Positions 1 to 6,067 of a stretch of DNA of 7,702 nucleotides are shown piece after piece (positions within the stretch are counted from its first letter, which is position 1; each line of letters starts with the position of its first letter). Origin of the DNA: Caldisericia bacterium. GTDB lineage: Bacteria; Caldisericota; Caldisericia; UBA6126; JAGPKI01. Position numbers and translations under genes: made by a program. The DNA lies in assembly GCA_018054005.1 (NCBI GenBank), contig JAGPKI010000070.1, positions 1 to 7,702 on the forward strand, written 5' to 3'. The notes under the pieces are model-generated. The model searched no databases. It worked only from the letters and a program-made list of their open reading frames with translations, and was not told the origin of the DNA.

Positions 1-967
1 CCATCTTACTTTTGATTTCATCCGGCTTGCTTAGTAAGTTCCATCCCGCATCCGTTAACTCTCTCCAACCTGTATCTGGCATGACAACTATCGCCCTTTT
101 ACCTGCAAAGTATGCTTCTTTTTGCAGTCCTCCACTGTCTGTTATCACAAAAAGACTTTTTTGAACTAGTCCCATCATACTTAAATAATCAAAAGGTTCT
201 GTCAGTAAGATACCTTTTGTGTATTCGGTTAGATTGAATTCCTCTATTCTCTTCCTTGTTCTTGGATGTATTGGAAAGACAACTTTTATCTCTTTTGATA
301 TCTTTTCTAACTCTTTTAATATACCTTCTAAATTCGATTTGTTATCTGTGTTGAAGTCTCTGTGTATTGTCGTTACTATGTATTTGTTTTCTTCCAAATT
401 GAGTTTGTTGGTAATTGTTTCATCAAAATGAGGTTTCATCTTTAAAAAAAGGTCGTACATTATATCTCCTGTAAAATATACTCCTTTTGTAATGTTTTCT
501 TTTCTTAGGTTATCCACAGCTAATTTAGAAGGGCAGAATAGGTATCTTGATACATGGTCTGTTAGTACTCTATTTATCTCTTCTGGCATATCTTTTGGCT
601 CCTGCCTGATCCCTGCTTCAACGTGTGCAACTGGTATCTTCAACTTCGCACCGACCAATGCACCAGCCAGTGTAGTGTTTGTGTCTCCGTACACGAGTAT
701 AATATCAGGGCGTTCTCTTAATACTACCTTTTCAAATTCAATCATTGTTTTGCCAGTCATTTCTGCATGTGTGCCAGAACCTATTCCTAAATTGTAATCA
801 GCTTTTTTAATATTTAAAACTTTGAAAAATACATCAGACATATTAAAATCATAGTGCTGACCAGAATGAACCAGAATTTCTTCTATTCCTTCTTTCTCAA
901 ATTCTTGATTTAAAATTGCTTCTTTAATTATTTGAGGTCGAGCACCAATTAGACTGATTAGTTTCAT
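1..967 (-). CDS. wecB: UDP-GlcNAc 2-epimerase family, non-hydrolysing (WecB/WbpI-like), 3' end cut by window edge
   Basis: Cytoplasmic epimerase that inverts C-2 of a UDP-2-acetamido sugar, classically UDP-GlcNAc to UDP-ManNAc, for surface polysaccharide. The start is ATG at 967, with AAGGAA (977-982) nine bases upstream. 322 residues are visible of roughly 360-380 usual for the family. Landmarks in order are GARPQIIK (8-15), HSGQHYD (34-40), YGDTNTTLAG (93-102), HVEAG (115-119), PEEINR (128-133), IHR (201-203), FPIHPRTRK (231-239) and ITDSGGLQKEA (275-285). D95, E117, E129/E130 and H202 fit the catalytic positions known for WecB/MnaA. The GARPQ opening and the GIGSGTH stretch (61-67) resemble WbpI-type enzymes, which act on UDP-2,3-diacetamido uronic acids, so the substrate is uncertain although the family is not. 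The ATG overlaps the stop of the upstream glycosyltransferase remnant as ATGA, which suggests translational coupling and shared use of the promoter at 1651-1680. Confidence 0.93.
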   Translation of the reverse strand, partial: MKLISLIGARPQIIKEAILNQEFEKEGIEEILVHSGQHYDFNMSDVFFKVLNIKKADYNLGIGSGTHAEMTGKTMIEFEKVVLRERPDIILVYGDTNTTLAGALVGAKLKIPVAHVEAGIRQEPKDMPEEINRVLTDHVSRYLFCPSKLAVDNLRKENITKGVYFTGDIMYDLFLKMKPHFDETITNKLNLEENKYIVTTIHRDFNTDNKSNLEGILKELEKISKEIKVVFPIHPRTRKRIEEFNLTEYTKGILLTEPFDYLSMMGLVQKSLFVITDSGGLQKEAYFAGKRAIVVMPDTGWRELTDAGWNLLSKPDEIKSKM

Positions 968-1479
968 GTATTTTGTTTCCTTTCTTTTAATTTTGCTAAT
1001 TCTTTTATTTTTTCAATAACAGGTTTCATTTTAGCATCCCAACTCAAATTTTCTTCTGCATATCTTCGCATTTCCATTGAATAATTTGGGTGTTCTTTGA
1101 TTAAGTTTTCATACCATTGAATCACTTGACTAACATCAACAGGAGTGTCGTCTTTTGATATTCTATGGACAAAAGGGAAAGTTTCAGGAAAATCCCAATC
1201 TTCATACGCAATAGCAAAAGGGATACCTCTTGCACAGTATTCACTTGCTTTTAAAGGAGATCCACTAGTTAAACCTATCCTATGAAATCCTAAACTTCCT
1301 AAAGCTATATCACACTCATCAACAACTTTATCCAAATCTTCTCCTTCTTCTACAACCATTCCTCCATTTCCAATAGCTTCAGATATTCCTCCGTTACTAC
1401 TTCCAACTACAGGAACTCCGCAAGCTTGAGCCTCTATAATTACTGCTCCAAACCCTTCATTTCTACTTGGTAGTATCAT
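964..1479 (-). pseudogene. Glycosyltransferase C-terminal remnant, in-frame fusion of two GT-B C-terminal pieces
   Basis: A 171-codon open frame that cannot be a whole glycosyltransferase, since GT4 enzymes are about 350-400 residues. Residues 1-53 are the donor-binding core of a GT4 enzyme: PSRNEGFG (4-11), E16 completing the E-x7-E pattern with E8, ACGVPVV (19-25), then a Gly-Gly-x-x-Glu element (30-34). From about residue 55 (near position 1317) the text switches to a second GT C-terminal region, DIALGSLGFHRIGL (57-70), SPLKASEYCARGIPF (74-88) and a YEDWDFPE stretch (92-99), which repeats the same part of the GT-B fold and then runs to a normal-looking C-terminus. The simplest reading is two neighbouring or homologous GT genes fused by deletion. 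The frame is open and ends in ATGA over the next gene, so a stub protein may be made, but it has no acceptor domain and is unlikely to be active. The frame begins at the scar with the preceding fragment. Confidence 0.75.
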
Positions 1480-1600
1480 AGTGCATTACTTACAAATATG
1501 ACTTTGCCTGCGCTTTCTAAAACATCGTTGTATAACTCCTTGTTGTTTGGCATTCCTATTCTGGATACGGAAATAAATTAGTAACAACAAGTATTTTCAC
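1476..1600 (-). pseudogene. Glycosyltransferase N-terminal and middle fragments (decayed 5' part of the same locus)
   Basis: Two short pieces of a GT4-type glycosyltransferase in different frames. From GTG at 1600 the frame reads MKILVVTNLFPYPE, the usual opening beta strand of a GT-B glycosyltransferase, and stops at TAG (1556-1558). From 1562, in another frame, it reads IGMPNNKELYNDVLE and then KVIFVSNAL, which is a mid-domain stretch of such enzymes, and stops at TGA (1476-1478), exactly where the 171-codon C-terminal frame starts. Roughly a hundred or more residues are missing at each break, estimated from family length. A GAGAGG Shine-Dalgarno (1626-1631) fits an ATG at 1617 better than the GTG. 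That ATG opens only a five-codon frame (MELIR) whose TAG overlaps the GTG, so the original start is uncertain. The promoter at 1651-1680 lies just upstream. Confidence 0.6.
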
Positions 1601-1650
1601 TATCTAATCAGCTCCATATTATTTTCCTCTCAAATAACTTCGATATAACT

Positions 1651-1680
1651 ATTATAACCTAATTCAGAAGGAATAATCAA
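1651..1680 (-). promoter_or_regulatory. Sigma-70-type promoter for the GT remnant and wecB
   Basis: On the minus strand TTGATT (1675-1680) is separated by 18 bases from a perfect TATAAT (1651-1656). It sits directly after the minus-strand terminator at 1760-1786 and about 50 bases before the first glycosyltransferase start at 1600, with a GAGAGG ribosome site between. The placement makes it the likely start of an independent transcript through the GT remnants into wecB. It is predicted from consensus only. Confidence 0.6.
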
Positions 1681-1759
1681 TTTAGGAGAAGAAGACTACC
1701 GAATAAAAAAGCGAGAAAAAAAGAAAAAACTGTTTCAACAATCAATTCATTTTAAATTC

Positions 1760-1786
1760 AAAAAAAGACGCTCGTATAGAGCGTCT
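1760..1786 (-). terminator. Rho-independent terminator ending the upstream minus-strand transcript
   Basis: A perfect 8-bp stem (AGACGCTC at 1766-1773 pairing with GAGCGTCT at 1779-1786) closes a 5-base loop. On the minus strand it is followed at once by a T run (1760-1766, the last T shared with the stem). It is correctly oriented to stop transcripts arriving from the flippase and rfb genes, though it lies about 640 bases past the last recognisable codon. The plus strand has no T run after the stem, so it should act in one direction only. Confidence 0.85.
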
Positions 1787-2426
1787 CTACATCTATCAAT
1801 CAACGTGGTTTATAGTAGGTTTTCGAAATTACAAATTACCCCAAAAAAACCAATTATAATACTTGTCCTTTTCGTATACCTCATATAACAACACCAAATG
1901 AATAAAAAACAACTCTATCATTCTAAATAGTTACCTATCAATAGGCAATTAAAGCCCATTAAACCCTTAAACAACCTTGCAACAAATCTCTTCAAAAAAG
2001 GGGAATTGAAACCAACAACACTGTCAAAAGAGATGCACCTGCTAATCGAAAAGCGTACCAAAAATCCCACAACGCAGAAGATAAAAAGAACTGGTTCAAT
2101 TTCTATTTGGTATTAGCGAAAGGTATATTTCATTTCAAATTATCTCTTTTTCTCGGAAAAAAGAGAGAAGAAAGATCCATGTTATACTCATATGGTACAT
2201 AATCCAGTTAGCAAGAGGATACCTTTTTCAATTAGCATTAGTTGAATAAAATAAACAAACACTATGTTATTTAAATGCTTTAGAACATCTTATTATTTTT
2301 TAAGGATTATGTCTTTTCTAAGGTGATATACTTCGTAGTGAAAATATAATATCCTGTGTATACTGTAGAGCATAAAGACTAGATTTAACTAATCACTCAT
2401 TATTTGAGTTTTATTTTTTGAACTTT
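1787..2426. other. Gene-free stretch between broken flippase and terminator
   Basis: About 640 bases with no recognisable gene on either strand. The minus strand is stop-rich in all frames. On the plus strand 1963-2202 is free of stops for 79 codons, with a Lys-rich and locally protein-like translation (for example KKNWFNFYLVLAK). It has no start codon near its beginning, no ribosome site, and no family that I recognise, so it is at most a gene remnant. I found no terminal inverted repeats, transposase motifs, tandem repeats or RNA gene. In a locus with this many broken genes it may be the worn-down residue of a deleted gene or insertion. Confidence 0.5.
2143..2166. repeat. A/T-rich inverted repeat (hairpin)
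   Basis: TCTCTTTTT (2143-2151) pairs perfectly with AAAAAGAGA (2158-2166) around a 6-base loop. No T run follows on either strand, so it is not a standard terminator. It might be an mRNA 3'-end or processing hairpin for the flippase transcript, or chance in A/T-rich DNA. Confidence 0.4.
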
Positions 2427-3793
2427 TTAATCATTAGAGCTCTTAATTATTTTTTTCATTAATTCTATAAATTCATTCTTATAAACTACCCATGTTAAAA
2501 TAAATATTCCAATGAGAAAAACGATAAAGCCTGAAAAGTAACTTAAGTAGTTGCTTGTAAATAAAAACAACGGAATATATACTGAAAGAAATATAATTTC
2601 CTTTGAATTAGTCTCCAAACCTTCAAAATCCTTGGAAGAACTAAAAAACCAAAAATAAAAGGCAATAGTTGTAGCTGTAGCAATAGAAAAATTACTAAGA
2701 CTGATTAAAACAGCTGTAGTATTTAGAATTATTGAAACTATGAGCATGCTTAACACTTTATAAAAGTATTTTCTCTCTTGTTTATTAACTTTAAATAGGT
2801 TTATATACAAAGCATTAATTACAGCAATTGCAGGAAAACCAACAAACAATACAGCTATTACTTCTAATGAAGGTATATATTCTTTTAAAAAATTAGTTAC
2901 TACGAAAGATAAAACGAAATAACCTAAAGAACAAATGAACCAACTATTACCAAATATTGTTTTATCTTTTTGCTTTGATCAACTTGATAACCTCTTGAAA
3001 CGTATGGATAAAAAGTCATAGAAATAGAATTAATCATCATCAATATTATACCCATCATAGAGACCGCAAAAGAGTAATAAGAAAAATTTTCTATGGGAAG
3101 TAGAAATTTAACGTACCATCTATCTATTGAATAAAAAAACATATTTGATAAATTACCCATCATAATAAAGAATCCTGATAAAAATAATGGTCTCAATTGG
3201 ACTTTTTTAATTCCACTAACTTTGAAATCCTTATTATAACTTATTTCAAAAATGGTATATACCAAATAGTAGGAGATTAAAATGGCAAGAACAAAAGGTA
3301 GATAATGGTCTATTTTAAGTAAAAATATAAAACTCAAATTTAAAAATAGAATTGTTATGGGATAAGCAATTTTTATTTTGGCAAACGTTCCCATCTCACC
3401 GAGGGATTGATATAAAAAAGTAAAATATGTTTGCATGTTTATAGGAACTATCGATAAAGCAAAAGCCAATATTATTAAATCTTTTCTCAAATAAGCCAGT
3501 ACTACAAACAAAGAAGTAACCATTAACTGAAACAATATAAAAAAATTATGTTCGAATTTTAATTCTTTTCTATCTAAATTATCTTTATATTTTCCACCAT
3601 ATTTTAAGTATAATCCATCTAAAAACCCAAAATGAAATATTCCTACATAGCTGATATACAATGTGAATGTTTTAAGGTAAGCATACTGATCTATTGACAA
3701 AAAAGCTGGAAGAAAGAAGCCATTAACAATACCTACAATCAAAGCTATGAAATTTGCAGTAAAAACTTTTAGTAAATTCTTTTTTAGATCCAT
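2427..3793 (-). pseudogene. Wzx-type polysaccharide flippase (oligosaccharide translocase), frameshifted
   Basis: Multi-span inner-membrane protein of the Wzx/PST family, which moves lipid-linked oligosaccharide units across the membrane. The 5' part (ATG at 3793 to TAG at 2924-2926, 289 residues) has a short Lys-rich N-terminus, successive hydrophobic helices from about residue 9, and a family-like stretch near NLSNMFFYSIDRWYVKFLL followed by YYSFAVSMMG. The 3' part is in the next frame and reads SLGYFVLSFVV, then four or so further helices, ending NDEFIELM-style with KKIIKSSND and a stop at 2427-2429 (its last residues include KNEFIELMKK). Adding one base near 2925-2940 joins the two into 455 residues, a normal Wzx length, so a single-base deletion is the likely lesion. 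The ATG lies nine bases after the rfbB remnant's stop, with AGGTAGG upstream. Two hydrophobic halves could be translated, but a working flippase is unlikely. A sequencing error remains possible. Another member of the MATE/PST superfamily is the alternative identity. Confidence 0.82.
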
Positions 3794-3802
3794 TATCGCA
3801 AC

Positions 3803-3970
3803 CTACCTACCATAATTCTTCTCATAAAACTCCAAATACTCCCCTGTTATAACCTTCTCCATCCATTCTTTGTTTTCAAGGTACCAATCTATCGTTCTTT
3901 TTATCCCTTCTTCAAACTATGCTTTGGGTTCCCAATCTAACTCTTCTTTTATCTTCGTTGTGAAATTCAT
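3803..3970 (-). pseudogene. rfbB: dTDP-glucose 4,6-dehydratase (RfbB/RmlB) C-terminal remnant
   Basis: Read from ATG at 3970 on the minus strand, the frame gives TTKIKEELDWEPKA, then TAG (3917-3919), then FEEGIKRTIDWYLENKEW and, after a few residues, GEYLEFYEKNYGR before a stop at 3803-3805. This is the characteristic last 50 or so residues of RmlB, where the usual text is a KxxFEEG-type segment, so the TAG replaces one internal residue (probably Ser, TCG to TAG). Nothing upstream of about 3970 resembles the rest of the roughly 330-residue enzyme: the Rossmann domain and the YxxxK motif are absent. It is therefore a 3' scar with a point nonsense mutation. It sits nine bases before the flippase start, which suggests that rfbB once directly preceded wzx in an older dTDP-sugar operon. 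Confidence 0.82.
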
Positions 3971-4055
3971 TGTTAACGAAAGTACAAACCTGAAACTAGT
4001 TAACTTGTGATGAAAAAAGTCAATATTCGATTAACAATAGCCTGGAAATTTTCTA

Positions 4056-4754
4056 CTATTGAATAAAACTCTTATCCCAACTTTCCGTATAAATAGTATC
4101 TATATTTTTCGTTCTGAGCCCCATGGCATATTTTTCAACAAATTCATCGTTACCACAAATATAAAAACTGTAATGATCATCTAGACTAATATTACTCATA
4201 ATATCTTCAATTTCAATTCTTCTGTTTGGAAAACCTTGAATTCTTTCCTTAGTAATAAAAGAGAATATTTTTATTTTTTTTGGTATATCCACATCTAAAT
4301 AGTTTTTTATCAGTTCATTTGACTTTCGTATGCTATGAAACAAAAATACTTTTTCATTTAACTGTTTTTTTATGTAATAATCTATATAACTAAGAAAAAC
4401 AGAGACACCAGTTCCAGCAGCAATAAGTACTTTATCTCCAGGTTCTGATAAAATGAAATCTCCAAAGCAATATCTAATATAAAATTCATCATTCTTTTTT
4501 AATTCTTTAAAAAGTCTAGTAGTAAATTCTCCTGTTTTTCTAACCAATATTTTAGCTTCCTGCTCTCCATAACTAGCAAAAGAAAACGCCCTTGAATTTG
4601 GCCAGGGCTCGGAAGGATCATATTTTTCTAAAGACAACTGCAAAAACATCCCAGGCTCCCAAGGAACATATTTTTCAATTTCAAAAGTTATCAGTTTTAA
4701 TGTTTCATTTATTTCTTTTAAACCCTTTACTGTGCACTTTGAACTAACTATCAT
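4056..4754 (-). CDS. FAD/NAD(P)H oxidoreductase, probable CDP-6-deoxy-glucoseen reductase (E3/RfbI-like) lacking the ferredoxin domain
   Basis: Flavin reductase of the ferredoxin-NADP reductase superfamily, 232 residues. The FAD domain carries RAFSFAS (55-61), matching the RxYSxxS flavin motif, and GEFTTRL (75-81) for phosphate contact. The NAD(P) domain has AAGTGVS (112-118) and ICGNDEFV (199-206), with a C-terminal TESW (223-226). It is coupled to rfbH by an ATGA overlap, so its inferred job is to pass electrons from NAD(P)H to RfbH during C-3 deoxygenation. The characterised E3 enzymes (AscD, RfbI) are about 330 residues and start with a plant-type [2Fe-2S] ferredoxin domain. Here that domain is absent: the protein starts directly at the FAD barrel and no four-Cys ferredoxin loop is seen here or in the flanking 3971-4055. 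Either a separate ferredoxin or direct transfer to the RfbH cluster would be needed. The fold is secure and the partner role is inferred from position. Confidence 0.83.
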   Translation of the reverse strand: MIVSSKCTVKGLKEINETLKLITFEIEKYVPWEPGMFLQLSLEKYDPSEPWPNSRAFSFASYGEQEAKILVRKTGEFTTRLFKELKKNDEFYIRYCFGDFILSEPGDKVLIAAGTGVSVFLSYIDYYIKKQLNEKVFLFHSIRKSNELIKNYLDVDIPKKIKIFSFITKERIQGFPNRRIEIEDIMSNISLDDHYSFYICGNDEFVEKYAMGLRTKNIDTIYTESWDKSFIQ

Positions 4755-6067
4755 GCCTTATCCACCATTTCGGAAAAGAAGTTCTTAAATACTTGTAACA
4801 TATAATCTATCATCTCATCAGTTATTCCCGGATACACTCCAATGAAGAAGGTGTTATTCATTACTAAATCGGTGTTCTTTAAATCTCCTACTACTCTGTA
4901 TTCAACATCTTCATAAGCAGGTTGCCTGGTTAAATTTCCTCCAAATAACATTCTTGTCATTATTTTATTCTTTTCTAAATAATTTACGAGGTCGTATCTT
5001 TTTATTTTTGAATCTTCTTTAATAGTTATTGGAAAACCAAACCAAGAAGGATCGCTATTTTCTGTAGCTTTTGGTAAAATTAAATCATTTTCGAATTCTT
5101 CTAGACCTTCTTTTAATCTTTTAAAGTTATACTTCCTTTTTTCGATGAACCCTTCTAATTTTTCTAATTGGGCAACTCCTACAGCAGCTTGCATGTCAGT
5201 TATTTTCAAATTATAACCAATATGAGAATAAACATATTTGTGATCATAACCAAAAGGCAGAGTCCCAAATTGTTGATTAAATCTCATGCCACAAGTGTTG
5301 CTCATTCCGGGTTTACAATAACAATCCCTTCCCCAATCCCTAAAAGATCTTATTATACGTTCGAGTTTTAAACTGTTAGTTAAAACTGCGCCTCCCTCCC
5401 CCATCGTTATATGATGAGCAGGATAGAAACTCACAGTTGCTATATCTCCAAATGTCCCAACTAACTGTCCATTGTATTTTGAACCCAACGCATCACATGT
5501 ATCTTCTATGAGCCACAGATTATGCCTATCAGTAAACTCTTTTACAACTTTTAAATTAAAAGGATTCCCTAAAGTGTGAGCCAGCATTACTGCCTTCGTT
5601 TTTTCTGTATAGGCTTTTTCTAAATCTTCAACTTTAATATTATATGTTCCCAATTCTATATCTAAAAATACGGGAACGGCTCCTATTTGTACAATCGGAT
5701 TAACAGTTGTGGGAAATCCTGCAGCAACTGTTATAACTTCGTCTCCTTTTTTTATGCGTCTTTCCCCAAGTTTTTTTGAAGTAAGAGTACTTAAAGCAAT
5801 TAAATTAGCGGAAGAACCTGAATTAACTAAAGAACAACTTTTTACTCCAAAAAAATTAGCGAACTTGAGTTCAAATTCCTCTTCATATCTTCCCGCTGTT
5901 AGCCATCCATCTAAAGAGCTATCTACTAAATTTACATATTCGTTCTCATCAAAAACTCTTCTCGCAAAGGGTATCGGTGTTATTCCAGGCAAGAACTCTT
6001 CTTTTTGTTTTTCTCTAATATATTTTCTTGTTAACTCTAATATTTGATATCTTAAATCTTCTTCCAT
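4751..6067 (-). CDS. rfbH: CDP-4-keto-6-deoxy-glucose 3-dehydrase (E1), PLP and [2Fe-2S] enzyme
   Basis: Removes the C-3 hydroxyl of CDP-4-keto-6-deoxy-D-glucose as the PMP adduct, giving the glucoseen intermediate of 3,6-dideoxyhexose synthesis in the cytoplasm. It is 438 residues, the normal length, in the DegT/DnrJ/EryC1 aminotransferase fold. SFYPAHHITMGEGGAV (213-228) has His218 where aminotransferases have the PLP lysine, the hallmark of E1. The cysteines C191, C249, C251 and C259 give C-x57-C-x1-C-x7-C, exactly the spacing reported for the Yersinia E1 [2Fe-2S] site, so the cluster and chemistry should be intact. The ATG at 6067 follows GAGGTGA (6072-6078). The gene overlaps rfbG by 16 bases upstream and the reductase by 4 downstream. 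Substrate and product are inferred from the family and from the rfbG neighbour. ColD-type and related dehydrases are less likely because they lack the four-Cys motif. Confidence 0.96.
   Translation of the reverse strand: MEEDLRYQILELTRKYIREKQKEEFLPGITPIPFARRVFDENEYVNLVDSSLDGWLTAGRYEEEFELKFANFFGVKSCSLVNSGSSANLIALSTLTSKKLGERRIKKGDEVITVAAGFPTTVNPIVQIGAVPVFLDIELGTYNIKVEDLEKAYTEKTKAVMLAHTLGNPFNLKVVKEFTDRHNLWLIEDTCDALGSKYNGQLVGTFGDIATVSFYPAHHITMGEGGAVLTNSLKLERIIRSFRDWGRDCYCKPGMSNTCGMRFNQQFGTLPFGYDHKYVYSHIGYNLKITDMQAAVGVAQLEKLEGFIEKRKYNFKRLKEGLEEFENDLILPKATENSDPSWFGFPITIKEDSKIKRYDLVNYLEKNKIMTRMLFGGNLTRQPAYEDVEYRVVGDLKNTDLVMNNTFFIGVYPGITDEMIDYMLQVFKNFFSEMVDKA

Noticed and set aside
219..797. Plus-strand open frames at 219-431 and 492-797
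   Set aside because: They are antisense to the well-conserved wecB frame and have no family features or ribosome sites.
1993..2020. GTTTCAATTCCCC on the minus strand, reminiscent of some CRISPR repeats
   Set aside because: It occurs once, with no second copy or regular spacing nearby.
2325..2352. TATAAT-like hexamer on the plus strand near 2345
   Set aside because: No acceptable -35 element at 16-18 bases and no plus-strand gene downstream, so chance in A/T-rich DNA is likelier.
2395..2420. 5-bp hairpin (ACTCA/TGAGT) followed by a T-rich run on the plus strand, at the flippase 3' end
   Set aside because: The stem is short and all A/T-rich apart from two pairs, the T run is on the strand without genes, and the minus strand lacks one.
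2960..2976. Programmed -1 frameshifting in the flippase at the AAAAAG run
   Set aside because: Shifting there gives a non-membrane, unlike-family translation. The family-like join lies nearer 2925-2940, where no slippery heptamer is present.
3990..4022. TTGACT on the minus strand near 4016-4021 as a promoter for the flippase
   Set aside because: The -35 is good but the sequence 16-18 bases on (around AACTAG) is a poor -10.
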